Below, in pieces: positions 45,103-57,439 of a DNA stretch of 64,000 nucleotides (within the stretch, counting starts at the first letter, position 1; the number at the start of each line of letters is the position of its first letter). The notes under the pieces were generated by a model. The model worked only from the letters and a program-made list of their open reading frames with translations, made no database searches and had not been told where the DNA came from. Source of the DNA: Annulohypoxylon bovei var. microspora (Eukaryota; Ascomycota; Sordariomycetes; Xylariales; Hypoxylaceae). The stretch is taken from positions 1 through 64,000 of the forward strand of contig MU405340.1 in assembly GCA_022836615.1 (NCBI GenBank), given 5' to 3'. Position numbers and translations under genes: made by a program.

Positions 45103-48100
45103 TGTGTCTGGATAGTGAAAGACGCAATATAAAATTATGGGAGAGAATAAGATTGACGGGGACGAATTGACAAGATTAGAACTTAATAAACAACTCGGGG
45201 TTGTAGAGATGTCAAGGGTAGCAGCGCAAGTTTTTTTTTAAAAAATCTTTCGTACTTTGCACGCGAGTATTGATTTACTTAGCAAGGTATTACTTCACGT
45301 AGTTTTTTTTTTTTCCACTGATAACATTGAAATTATGGGGCACATTATCGAGCATTTAACTATGATAGGCACTTGGTATTTCCGTTGCCGAAATAAGCAC
45401 GGACCATGACAATAACAGATCCAGTATAATAATAAGGCAGCTGGCAAACATTCTGACACAAGTGAATGCTCCATTAAGCAACTGGCAAATTCAGGTCCTA
45501 GAGCACCGTGTATATGAAATACGTACCTTGTGATTCGTACTGTACACCTGATTCAAAGCCCCAGAGCCCCGTCAAGTCTTTTCGGATTGAATGGACCTCA
45601 TCTGCAAAGTTTCTCCTCCACCGCAACTTTTTACTATTAAGGCCAACCTGCTCTGTTTGCACAGTTTTCCAAATGGTATTGGATCCGAATAATCAACTTT
45701 CCATAGGCGAAGCGATCGTCTCGTCTAAAGTCTTGATGCATGGGGTTCTCGGGATTCTAGGTATCCCATCCTCTTGATGAAGAATCAATTCATGCGATTA
45801 TTAAATCATCTCGATGAAAATAAGGAGAATAGGTATTTGGCAACGACATTCTAACAGCAGCTATTCCGGAATCCGGATCATGTGATGATACGCTAAGTGG
45901 CCAAAACGGAATATCCGAATATATTCCCTGATGAGTCAACAATAAAGGAACTATTCCTAGCCACACACCCGGGTGTCAGCAATTACCAAAAAACAGACTA
46001 TCCGGTGGCTTCCATCATTTCAAACGAGCAAGGGTCTCAAAGCACTACGCGTCACGATTGGACGGTCATCATTGCGCTCAAACTCTGATTGGCTCTCCGT
46101 ATCTAGCTCGTCAAACAATATTTCTCGTCAAAAACTTTTGGAGCACCGGGTCCTTCGTTGCTTGTGTGCTATCAGCGAAACTACAGTACCTACCCAGGTA
46201 CATACATATCAAATCTATCCGTTACAGTCGTAGGAATAGATTATTTCGCATCCCAATCCCCTCCCGATTCCGACGTACCTCTTGAGAAGAATGGATTATT
46301 GAGAAAGAATTGAAGAAGCTTATGGCCAAGATGCAAGTCTCAGCTGCGGTAGGTAACCATTCTGTCCCCGATTCATTTATAGCACGTCTACACAACTATG
46401 CACACACAATGTGTTTAGAGAGGTATACTTGGTTATACTTGGTTACAATCTTGGGAAGTGTGCACCCCGATCCATGTCTCAAAGAGCCCCACATTTTGGT
46501 ATCTCGATTATGTGATTTGCTATGGGCTCCTTTGTTACGATCACAGTGGGCGTTTCCCCATTGTAACCCTTGTCGTAATTCCCCAGTGATGGCGAACCGT
46601 GATTTCGCAGCCCGGGAAGGCGCGTTCTACAAATAGGAAAGTGGCCCCAATCCAGAAATTTTCGCGACGAAGCAAAAAAAGAGACCTCTGATTCCCGAGA
46701 TTTTTTTTTACAACCCTTCCTCCTATTTTTCCATTTCTGCCCAACCCCAACCCCCCCTCTAATATTCCGATCACCGACACCGCCTCGCATCTTCAGAAAT
46801 TGATTTCATACCTCACCACCACCACCACCACTACCACAAAATTACTACCACTACTACCACCGCCGCACGCGCACCACGCGACAAAAAGTACCGAGGTACC
46901 TTTTCCATCTATCTCTCTCACTTAATATTTTTTGTCTTGCCTTATTTTCCCTTAAGTGCAAGGCTGCGCATCCATTCGCTGTTTAATATTTTAAGTTTTT
47001 ATTCATTCCCATCCTTCCCCCAAAACGGCAGTATCGCGCAACTATCGCGACCACTACCGCTTTGGCCACCCGTGCATCCATCATCTATCCTACTATCGCG
47101 ATCGCGCCTCATCGCCCTAGTCGTGAGCCTCATCGTCGCCAAGTAGCAACAATATCGAACTAGTCGTCCGTCTCGTCATTTGTTTGGTCTGATTTAGTTC
47201 AACGCACCAAACAGCATTTGACTCTTGACGTTGTAGTTCGCAAACGCGCTTATTGCACGTTACACTTACACGACACCTTCACATTAATCCTCATCCTCAT
47301 CTATCGCGTATTCAAAAGAGTTCATCTCATCCTTCATCACCTCTATATCCATCCTAGTCATTTTAGCTCCAGGTCTTCAAGACTTAGGAATCAATTCGGA
47401 GCCGGCGCGTTTTTTATCTCTTTAGATTTAGAAGGTTAGTAAATCAAAATCTTCTGTTGTCTCCTTCATTACCCTGATCACCTTCCTACGCAAATTTCCC
47501 CCTCACCCCTCCGCTTGATATCGTCTGTCTTGTTCTTGCCAATGAGAGAACACGACCGGCTTGTTTTCAATGTTGCTTTTCATACGAGCCGGTTCTCCAT
47601 ACACCTGGCGACTTTGTTTTATTCGTTTCGACGCTTCAAGTCGGCATCTCCATGGATAACTGCCTACTATGGTCATTGCGATCGTTGCGCCCCCGATCTT
47701 CTACGCCAGTGATGGTTATAGATGATGCACCGAGGTAGGAAAAAAAAAAAACAAGGGCGCCACTGCTAATAGCTGCTGCGATACTTCCGCATTGCCATCA
47801 TCACGATCTGATCACACCAATGACCAGGGCGTCTAAAGTTTCATAGAATAAGCCGGCAGGTGTTGATTTCACAGATTGATATCGATTAAGATGATTGCCA
47901 GAATCGCAGGAACATGATTTAAAGAACATACCTTACCTTTCTCCGCGACCAGGATATATCAATTCCCCAGTCTTATTCAATCCAGCCTTCCTCCAATTGG
48001 TCAGCCACCTCGCGATTACCCCATCCCAGATAGTTCTAGGTTGTCGCATATCGCAAGGCTGGACAGCTCAGAGCAGTAGAGCAGCAACCACCGCCACTAC

Positions 48101-48626
48101 AGCAACAGCGCAGAACAAACAGAAGCAACTTCCCATGTCGCAAATCATCGATTCTTCATTTCTATTTTTCTATTTAACATTTCATCCTTTTCCAATTACT
48201 TTCCTTCACATCTGCTTATTACCACATCCCATTACAATTCTTTCTGAATTTTTATGGACTTACAATTGCAATCATTACTAACTTGGATTTTTAGTGAGGT
48301 CGATAATTCTTCCCTGACGATCTTGAAAGGTAAGCAGTCGCAATTTTTATTCAAGCTCAATCGCATCGCCTTTTGATTCCCCCATCCACTACTACATCTA
48401 CTATTACATCCCCCACTATATCTACTGGAGGATTATGATAGTTGATGCGCTTTCTTATTACCACCTACGTCGCATTGCCCAAGTTGCATCCAACTCCCAT
48501 ACCTAATCTAACGTTTTCAATTAGACACACCTCTCAAGACCCACGGCACAATACTAAATCCTCTCACCTTACGATACTCTATTCATTACTTTCAACTGGT
48601 TGCAATCCTATCATCTTGATAGGTGG
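45103..48626. other. Long intergenic region / probable 5' leader of the bromodomain gene
   Basis: 3.5 kb without a supported protein gene. The right half (about 46700-48600) is pyrimidine-rich on the plus strand, with many CTT/CAT/TCC runs and several GT...AG pairs, as in long, intron-bearing fungal 5' untranslated regions. A (CAC/TAC)n triplet run lies at about 46813-46866. Short frames lack domain features and codon bias. A non-coding transcript or small uORFs cannot be excluded. Confidence 0.5.
46813..46866. repeat. Triplet microsatellite (CAC/TAC)n
   Basis: CACCACCAC runs change into TACCAC and ACTACC units, interrupted once by AAAATT. It lies in the pyrimidine-rich leader region. Confidence 0.7.
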
Positions 48627-51520
48627 ATGGCAATCATGGCGACCGAAGAACCCCAGACACTACCGGTGGTTCAAAAGGTCACAGATTCTGCGCCGGGTGA
48701 AGAGGCAGTGAATGATGAGTCGAGTGTACATGTGGTCAATGGGTAAGAGCGCATCCCGCCTCCTCCCTTCAAGTTAGCAAACTAAATTTAATTCGTATAG
48801 GCATTCAGAAGACAAATCCGAGGTCGATGAAAGACCTGCTGTTAACGGGAAGGCGGAAACTACAGAGTCGGGCGCCGATGATTCACTAAACAAAAAGGCA
48901 TTTGCTGCTAACGGCACTCTTCCAGAACAATCGACTGAAGCAACTCATGATTCGACCGATGTTGACATGCCTGACGCTAATGGTACCTCGGCCGTGAAGA
49001 ACTCGCCTTTGTCCACGACTGAGGCGGAAAAGGAGGACAATGTGGATTCTTCAACATCTGACAAACCTCTTGCGGCTGAAGATTCTATGACAAATGACTC
49101 AACCGCCGAAAATGTCGCTAATTCGATGGATGTGGATACTCCTGTAGAGCAAACTGATGCAGAGCCAAAATCTGAGCAGGAAAATGGCACAGAGGACAAG
49201 TCTACGGCCAACAGTGCGACAGCACCTACATCATCTCAAGAGCTAAGCCAGCCGTCAGCTGGTCTTGCCAAGTTAGACATCAAGGCTGCTCAGTCAGACG
49301 CACCAGCCTCCCAAGCCGATACTCCTATGACCGATCAGCCTGCGTCGGCAGGTAAAGTCTCGCGAGAGCGTGAGGAAGATGGTGTCGAGGAAAGAGCACC
49401 AAAGAGAGCAAAGACGGAAGAGGACGCGAGCGGTCCCACGGCTGACTCGCTTGTCGTCGCAAGCTCCTTACCCTCCGCCCCGGTTCCAAGTGAACCTATG
49501 GATCAGGCCCCCGATGACCAAGTCATCACCCCCTTCCAGAATCGGCAAATTAGACAAATCTTGGCGGGCGTAAAGAAAACGAAGAATGGCCTGAATTTCC
49601 GACAGTCTGTGGAGAGATTGTGGCCAGGTTTATGGGAAGACTACAGAACAAAGATAGAGAATCCTGTGGATATTTCTCTATTCGAATCGAAACTACGAGA
49701 AGACAAGTATGCTAATTACGGTGAGCTCAAGGCCGATATTCTATTGTTATATCAGAATTCGCTCTTGTTTAATGGTGATTCAAATGCCATTACTGTGGCC
49801 GCAGGCTTGGTCAGAGATACGTTATTTATGCGCCTGCCGGAAATCTCTAAGTTAGAGGAACCTGCGAAGCCTGAGAAAGGCAAAGCGCCCCCGACGCGCC
49901 ATACCGAACCTCGAGCAGCTACGCAGCCTCGTCGCCAATCACAGTCGCAGCCGCGCCCACAGGCAGCAAGTCCAAAATCGAGGCGTACGCCACCCGTCCA
50001 AGTTACGCAATCACCAGCTACTTCGTCTTCAGCCCCGGCTTTTGCAATCCCGCCAAATGGGATCCCCCAGATTCGTCGCGATTCTACAAGGGAGGATAGT
50101 GACAGGCCGAAACGACCGATACACCCTCCGAAGAACCGCGATCTCGATTATGCTTCAGCCAATCGTAAAAAGCTAGAGCCCGAGCAGCGGTTCTTCGAGA
50201 CGGTTTTAGATGAAGTCAAGAAAGGCAAACATTACGCGCTTAACCAATGGTTCCTTACTGCCGTCGACCCTGTGGCCTTAAATATTCCAACTTATTTCAG
50301 CGTTGTCAAAAAGCCAATGGATCTCACTACCATGACGCAGAAAAATCACGAGGGCGAGTACAAGAGTGTCAAGGACATGGAGAAGGACATGAGATTAATC
50401 GTCCACAATGCTGAACTCTTCAATGGCCAGAGCCATGATGTCACGATGTTAGCGAAACGCCTCGAAGAACTTTTCAAGGCTGAGCTAGCAAAGAGAGATC
50501 AGTGGATGAAACGCCATTACCCCCCGGAACCCCCGTCCACGACGAATGCTTCCGCTCCCAGTCCCGAACAAAGTAACCACGACTCCGAGGAAGAGAGCGA
50601 GGCGGAAGGTAATAACGACGGCAGCAGTGAGGCCCTCCGCACCCTACAGGCTCGGTTGGATGAGGAGGATGACAAGCTCCACACTCTTCTGGTCTCGAAG
50701 AAGCCGGATATTACCATGATTGAAATTCAGCAACAAATGGTTTCGATGCTTCAGAGAAAACTTGTAGAGGAGCGAACAAAGATGAATGTCGAGGAGAAGA
50801 AGCCAAAGTCTAAGAAGAAGGCTGCTAAGAGTAAGCCTAAGTCAGGAGGCGGCGGCTCAGCAGCCACAAGCAAGAAAGCAGCGGCTGGACACTCTACAAC
50901 CGCCAAGAAGGCCTCTGGGAACAGTAGTCATAAGAAGGCAGTTCCCAAGAGCCGGCCGGTTGGGGCGCTGGAGAAGGCAGTCATTGCCGAGGGCATCAAC
51001 GAGCTTGATGGTAATACTCTCACTAAGGCTGTTGAGATTATCAAGAGAGACACTGGTCAGAATGTAAGTGCTCAAATATATGTGACCCTTAGTCTGTTTA
51101 CATTTGCGTTCATTCTAGGAAGTCTTTGTCCTAGTGAGGGTTGTGCTAACCTAGTTGCAGGAGAACGACGACGGCGAAATGGAATTGGACATAGATGCCC
51201 TTTCCATGGATGCGCTCCGAAAACTCTATGACTTGATACATAAGTCCAATCCAAGTATTCGGACGGGCATCGAGCGAAGGCCGGACTTCAGCCGCCCGGT
51301 AGAACCCGAGCCAAAGACGAAGGCCAACGCGCCCCCCAAGCCCAAGAAGAATAAACCAATGAACAAGCATGAACAAGAACGCAAGATCGAGCAGCTTCGC
51401 GAGCTAAAGGCCCAACTTCAGCGAGGGGGGAGTGGTAGTCAAGAGCCTCTCCCCGGTGAAGTTGAGGATAGCCGACCTGCGGAATCGAGCGAGGAGGAGA
51501 GTGACTCCGAGGAAGAATAG
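48627..51520 (+). CDS. BDF1: BET double-bromodomain protein (Bdf1 orthologue)
   Basis: Three exons: 48627-48742, 48801-51063 and 51161-51520, giving 912 aa (909 if the ATG at 48636 is used). The N-terminus is acidic and repetitive (about 1-270, rich in D, E, S, T, A). Bromodomain 1 spans about 280-375 (FQNRQIRQILAGVKKTK, acetyl-lysine Asn in LLFNGDSNA). Bromodomain 2 spans about 500-600 (RFFETVLDEVKKGKHYALNQWF, KKPMDLTTM, AELFNGQSHDV). A Lys-rich region and the extraterminal (NET) domain follow at about 760-830 (ALEKAVIAEGINELDGNTL..., split by intron 2, then ELDIDALSMDALRKLYDLI), with an acidic tail. BET proteins read acetylated H4 and recruit transcription factors in the nucleus. Intron 2 is set at 51064-51160, which joins GQN to END in frame. 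Confidence 0.92.
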
Positions 51521-52771
51521 AGATATGAAAACTCTGACTATTCTTAGCACGCTTGGGCTCGAAGTTGACTCCAGAAGAATACCATTGGTGTCTCGTAACC
51601 CCCTCCGTGCCTTGATTTAGGTGGTTTACCCTACCACCGAGGGAAGAGAGGGTATGCTCATCGCTAGAAAGTTTTTACAACTTACACTGTAGGGGTATAA
51701 TTCCCTTCTGATTATTGTACCGCTTAGGGGACTCCACAGCTGGGTTTCATCCCGATCACTGCACTAGCTAGGAGGTTGCTCACAGACAAGCCATCCTCGG
51801 GAAGAGGTGGGAAAGTAGGACCCCTTGCTGAGAATCGGTTGGCACCTTTGCCACCGGTGGACTCCCATTGCTGTTGCCGCGCCGCATGTTACTGGAGAGA
51901 TGAGATGAGAATTCGATGAATTGACGTGCCATTCACATCTTATCGCGTGACCATTTTTTAACTGCTTCATGCCTATTCAATTAGGTTAGCTTAACATTAA
52001 GTCGTATAATCTGTGCCTTCTAGTAGTAGACTAAGCTTTTTTCTAGTCGTCTCTCATGGTGCTGACATCTAGGTCATTCATCGTAATATTTTAAAGCGAC
52101 GTAATGACGTTAACCTATCGCTTGAACCAATACCCCAAGTACCCAGGCAAGGATAAGCATGTGCGATCTAACCTGGCATAATAGCCCATGGTTCGATCGT
52201 AAGATGGAAAACCTTCAGTTGAATACCTAGGTAGGAGTCAGATGAAACCTAAAAGACTTGGGCTTTTATGGACGAGGACCGTGTATTAAAAGCTCAACCG
52301 CACTCAATGCATGACCCAGCTAATTTATGTACTCGCTTATGCTATAGTACGGCCAGAAACTATCCACGAGGTCATAATCATGATATAAGTTGTCGCGCAC
52401 GGCACCACAGGAGGGAAGTTGAGTTTTGACGAATGAAAACGTATTAGGCGCCAAACGATAAATCCAAGCTCGAAAATTCAAAATCACTGACTTTGATATA
52501 AATAAAGCGAGGGGTATAGAGGCTCGTCAAGCACAGTCAGGACCGACGCGTCCTTCAACAACCCAGCTAATTAGCTGTATATCACATTAGAAGTAAATGC
52601 CTCGGGCTCCTTTCTATTTCCCTCCTAGCCACCCCCTTACGCCACGGGTTAGAATCGACCCGGAATTTGGGATCACAAGGCCCAGAATTGGACGGCTTCG
52701 AGCCGGAGCGGCGAGACGTGCGAGACTCCCACCTCATTACTACCTATCCGTTACACCGTCGACGCGAAGCT
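51521..52771. other. Intergenic region
   Basis: No gene supported. One CCTAGGTAGG motif at about 52223-52236. The TATA-like element of the next gene lies at 52495-52507. Confidence 0.5.
52495..52507 (+). promoter_or_regulatory. TATA-like element of the small secreted protein gene
   Basis: GATATAAATAAAG, about 270 bp before the ATG at 52772. Position and sequence suit a fungal TATA box with a leader of about 200 nt. Confidence 0.45.
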
Positions 52772-53364
52772 ATGTACTTTACAGCATTCGCTCGCGCGAT
52801 CATCCTAATCCTCGCTGCTGGTGCCGCAAGCCTAGCTGCCCCTTCAACACCCGCCGCAGGCGACGCGTCTCGTGGCGCATCCGCGTTATCGTACAATAGC
52901 ACCGCGGGCGCCGGGAACGTCACCATCAACAAGGCCATCCCCGGCCTGCCGTTCCTGTCGCACATCAGGTGCGAGCCCAACTTCGCCCACGGCAGGAAGG
53001 TGACGCCAGTCGAGAGGGAGCTGCTGATAGGGTGCTACAAGATGTTTGCATCAACCGGTACGTCTGCACAATAGTGTTCTCCGCGGCCGTCTTGCGGACA
53101 ACTCTTTTATCCTCCCGAGAGAAAGACGGGAAAGCGAAAGATGCTAATATAGATATCCGACTAGAGAGATGGCTCGACAGGATGACTAACTGCCCGCTGA
53201 CGAGGAGGTATTTCCAGACCTGGGGCCACCACTGGGACAGCCCGCCGGACTGCTACAACGCCTGCAAGGAGTGCTTCCAGGACGCCGTCTTCGACCAGGC
53301 GGCTAACCTGCGCTGCTCCAAGTACGAGGGGATCTCGGCCAGGTGCCACGTCACGTACGAATGA
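52772..53364 (+). CDS. Small secreted cysteine-rich protein (effector candidate)
   Basis: Two exons, 52772-53057 and 53153-53364, giving 165 aa. The 95-bp intron (GTACGT...TAG) joins phase 1 to phase 1. The frame is open further upstream, but MYFTAFARAIILILAAGAASLAAP is a clear signal peptide, so I start there. The mature part has eight Cys: RCEP, GCYK, NCPL, then DCYNACKECF and RCSK...RCHV. Two Asn-linked glycosylation sequons (NST, NVT) lie near the N-terminus. I recognise no family. Small size, secretion and paired Cys fit a host-interaction effector or an antimicrobial protein. Exons are GC-rich compared with the flanks. Confidence 0.7.
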
Positions 53365-54606
53365 TTGGGCGACTTTATAATTCTCAAAACTCAGATCTTT
53401 TTTCCTTTATATCAATAGAACCCGGAGATACTGGGGATACTGGGGATATAGCGTTATGAATAAGTGTGGCATGAGCGAGTTTATTCATGTGTTTTTAGCC
53501 TTGTCTGTATGGCCTCTTGATCGTGTACTAGTAAATGGGAGGTTGGGTTATATGTGGGAAGTATGTATAACGAGAACTCCGGTTATCCAAACGCTTCCAA
53601 AATAGATAATTAATGCTTTTATTCATTGATGCCGCACTTGTCGGATCGGCACTGTCTTTTCGGTGGTAGTCTGTATTAGACATATCGTACACTTCAGTGG
53701 CGATCCTGATCAGCTGTAGCCTGTAGATGAGAACTTCTAAGTTCTGTCAGTCGGGTAGCGTCGTTTACGTCATAGCATAGTCAACCACCTGGGTAAATGG
53801 TCCAATAAAAAATAATAAAAAATCAGACACTAGAAAACAATATTAGCTTGGACTGAATATGTCCCGTTTACAACCCCTGAAGCGATTATCCGAAGATAAA
53901 TCAATAGTTCTCACCTCATAATATTCCAAGGATAATGTTGTTAACAGCGTTGAGTTTGCCATGTCTTTGCTGCCTTTAGTGGGGTAGGGAGGGTGGCGCT
54001 CTCAGATAGCAAATAGATAGTTTAAGCATCGGTCTATGACAGGCGAGTTCAGGAACCGTGCCATACTTTATGAGACTGATAACCGCACGGAATATTTTGC
54101 ATGCGAATGCGTATGCGTAAGACGTTAAGCTTCAATGTTGTTTTCTAGCACCGATACGACCGAGGATAAGCCGGCTTTCGTTCGCAAGGTGGCGATGTCG
54201 AAGATGAGGCGTTGAATCGATGATGTGATGTGATGAGGCGTTACAAGCTAGTTATTCCTAAAGTAAAGAAGAGTTAAAGTAACTTGGGCCTTAACCCTAA
54301 GAACACCTAGGTAGGTACCCTTAAGATGGCATCGGTAGTGATACCGATGACGGTGAGAAAGCTCTTACTCATTCGCACGTTTATGGAGGCCTCAAGTATA
54401 GAGTCAACTATAGAAACCTGCGTATTTCGGAATCGAACCAGTAAATCTCAATTTGCCGTTGAAGCAACTTGTTTCCGTGCTAAAAAAGAATCGTCTCTTG
54501 TGAAATTTCGTCAAAGGCCCAATTTATTGGCTCCGTGTCACCAAAGTCGAAAGGGGTGCCTGACATCTAATGAATTCCTTAGCAACTAACTAGTTCATAA
54601 TGGTGA
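53365..54606. other. Intergenic region
   Basis: No gene supported. One CCTAGGTAGGTACC motif at about 54304-54319. Both flanking genes end here. Confidence 0.5.
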
Positions 54607-56940
54607 TCATGCGCTTACCGAAAAGTTCCAGTCCCCCAATGGCTCAGATTCTGTGATCGAGTCTGATCGCTCGAGTTCCTCAATGGCATCCTTGACCTGG
54701 TACTGGTTCAACATTGCCTCTAGTTTCGGAATGCATTTCTCTTCATCTCCTATTATAACTTCCAGGAGAAAAGGGGGGAGTTCCTCCATTCTAAGGCCTC
54801 GTAGGCGTCCTTCAATATATGCGGCTAGTAAGGACGCAAGAAAAAAACCCTTGATACTAGTCTCACCAGCTTCGATAGCACTCCAGGACCAGGTCTTTGC
54901 TTCGTCCATGATAGTTAATAAGTCTTGACGCACAAGCCCTGGCCCTGATATTTCTTCTTCTTTAAGTTGAGCCATGAGTTCCATCGCTATAGCAACGCTG
55001 GCCTGTAATGCAATGATGCGAAAAAATCCCGAGGCGCAGATTGCGAGTCGTGCTAAGTCGTTCCGATCCGAAGAGGGCGTATCACGAGACGCCTGAAAGG
55101 CTACGATGGTTGATGACGAGTACATTGCACGCCAAATTTTGAGTGATGTTTCGATTATTACTTTCCTAGAGAATGCATACGCTGCCTCTTGTATCGTATA
55201 GCTGAAATATGGAATGTGAAGGGATAAAATGTAGCGATTCATCATGAGGCTCACTATATCGGCTGCAAAATCTGACGGTCGTGGCCCAGAACTGGACCTG
55301 TATCCTTGGAGAATTTGGAGCACGGATTTGTATGCCGCCCTGAGTTCTGCGTCAAGTCGAAGCGTCTCCTCATACGTGCCGCGAGAGCTATGGTCATTTA
55401 AGAACTTTGTGATTGCAATACGAGCCGCGAACGTCTTTCGGAGGACTATCGCTATAGACGTTTGCGTGAATTCGGCTTCTGGCTTTGGAATAGGGTCATT
55501 AGCCGTGATCTGCTCGTCATCAAAGTTGCCAGGGGGTTCGGTATCAAAAGTGTCGAGAGAAATGAATGGAGGCCCCCCTGAGGTTAAACTCAAGTGCATG
55601 GAGATTTCTAAAATCGTGTTCCATAGCCTTCGACGCATTTCGGCGGCAAAAGTAGACATGTTTGGCAATCGTTTAGGATCTTTATGTAAGCCCATGTAGA
55701 TTGCGGTCCTGAGTACGGCGCCGGATGAAATCCAGACTAAATCCGGACCCACATCAACGAATTCTCGAGCTATCAACAAAAGGATGTGGGTTTGCAAATA
55801 TTGGAGGTTTAATCTGTGTTTGGATCCAGGTTCGGAGACCCAAGTCTGTCCTTCGTAGACCCATCTCATAGCTGAAGTTCGGAGAGAAAACAGTTCGTCA
55901 TATGTAGTAGCCCCAATAGCCAGTATCAACTTGAGTTGAACTAGAAATGCCGTGTTGGGCTTGTCGCTTGACACCCAGTGAGCCTCGTAATCTCTCCTGA
56001 ATGTAGGAGCATGTAGAATTCGGTAGACAGACTCGGTTGTTCGAAAGTAGCAGTCGACAAGCTCGTCAGCGACATCCTTTGGGGGGAGGTCTGCTAGTGG
56101 TGGCGACGGCCATGGCGGAGATCGGCGTTCTTTAATGGTCCTTGCCAAAGACTTAGACTTTTGCATAAGAACGGAGATCTTAGATGTCTCGTCTCGTACA
56201 AATGGCTCGAAAATGCTTATTATTTCTCGCACCTAACACTTGTCAAATCTCATATTCGCCCGAGAAGCCTGATGGATAAAACGAGAACATACTAGTGTAA
56301 ATCCTGTAATCCAATGGCTCTGGCCAAATACCCGAGTCTTATGGGTAACACTTCGTGATATGGCCTGAGACTGGCCATTCAGATTGTCATCGTGGTGGAT
56401 GTAAAAAGTTCCACTAATACGTGAAGTAATTGTCTCTATATTATAATCTGGATCCAGAACAGGAGACCGTGAAGGAGTCTGGTTTGTTTTGGATAGTTGC
56501 TCTTCGAGTTGTTTAACTCTGCTCCTCAGGGACTCGAGTTCTTGACTGGCAGGAGTTGAGGCAACCGGTGAACTAGATGTCTTAGATGATGATTGAGACG
56601 CATAGTTAGAAACCGCTACGGCTGTGGCCGTGCTAGAAACACTATTGGTAGGCGCTGGGTAGTGAGACTCTCGATAACGTGGGCCCAGATTGAGCTCAGC
56701 TTTCCGTTGAAGAGTATGAGAAATAAAGTTCTCGTAGACGCAATTGCCGCTCCTAGATTTTACACAATTGCTACAAGGACTCTCTCTACTACATCGAAGC
56801 TTGCGTCTTCTGCATAGGGTGCAGGAACTGTTTGTTTTGCGGCATTCCGCTACTGTCAGCACTATGCACGGCCAATTCAGGGGGTTCCGAAATGCAACAT
56901 ACACGGGCGGCCTTCTGCGCCGGCGTTCGGGCTCGGCCAT
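54607..56940 (-). CDS. Zn(II)2Cys6 fungal transcription factor
   Basis: Three exons: 56903-56940, 56293-56827 and 54607-56232, giving 732 aa. Intron 1 (75 bp) joins RRRRRPPV directly to SCTLCRRRKLRC, placing the zinc cluster at the N-terminus: C-x2-C-x6-C (TLCRRRKLRCSRESPC), then SNC and NCVYE. A coiled-coil linker (ELESLRSRVKQLEEQLSK) follows. The rest is the fungal-specific transcription factor domain (LPPKDVADELVDCYFRTTESVYRILHAPTFRRDYE, then RRRLWNTILEISMHLSL). Nuclear regulator of a metabolic or transport function. It is divergent, 0.5 kb from an MFS transporter gene, a usual arrangement for a regulator and its target, but that transporter is broken. A GTAAGC near the stop could be a donor for a further short exon. 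Confidence 0.88.
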
Positions 56941-57439
56941 ACCTTCTCAATTATAGAATCCGATCTTTTGTCTTGGCTACTATGAAATGAATATATAGGT
57001 GGATAAGTTCCATTGTGAATGGTGTAATCAGGTAAGAAGGGATCGTAGGATGAGATGAATGTGGCGCGTTCCTTGTTCAGCTAGCAATTTCCCGAATCCG
57101 ACGACCGATAACCGATCCCGATCGCCTTATCTCCGAGAACCCCACAATTGTCGTTCTAAAATCATCATTTACTGTAGTCTGTAGTTACCATAATTCTTAC
57201 TTCGTACATACCTACTCGGCTACTTACAGTCTCACCACAACGCAAAATTATTTAGAAGTCCTCAATATTTCTAACATTATTTATATAGGTATTATGCATG
57301 CAGCCTTTCCCTTGGTGATAGTTCGCGATGTATTCCGATGCACTACAGCAAAGTATAACCGGGCAAAGTCTCGCAGCTCACCAACAAGCCCCTATTATCG
57401 ATCACGGATAAACTAAACGGAACGGTCTATTATTATAAA
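56941..57439. promoter_or_regulatory. Divergent promoter region of Zn(II)2Cys6 gene and MFS gene
   Basis: About 500 bp between two divergent starts, with no open frame. It contains several CG-rich segments (for example cgaatccgacgaccgataaccg) that could be zinc-cluster factor sites; I see no perfect CGG...CCG pair that I would name as the operator. Confidence 0.4.

Noticed and set aside
45508..46790. Several 60-110 codon frames between the Utp12 gene and the BET gene
   Set aside because: They overlap on both strands, lack domain features and have no splice partners that extend them.
54326..54589. 87-codon plus-strand frame
   Set aside because: No recognisable features and it lies in the 3' flank of the convergent regulator gene.
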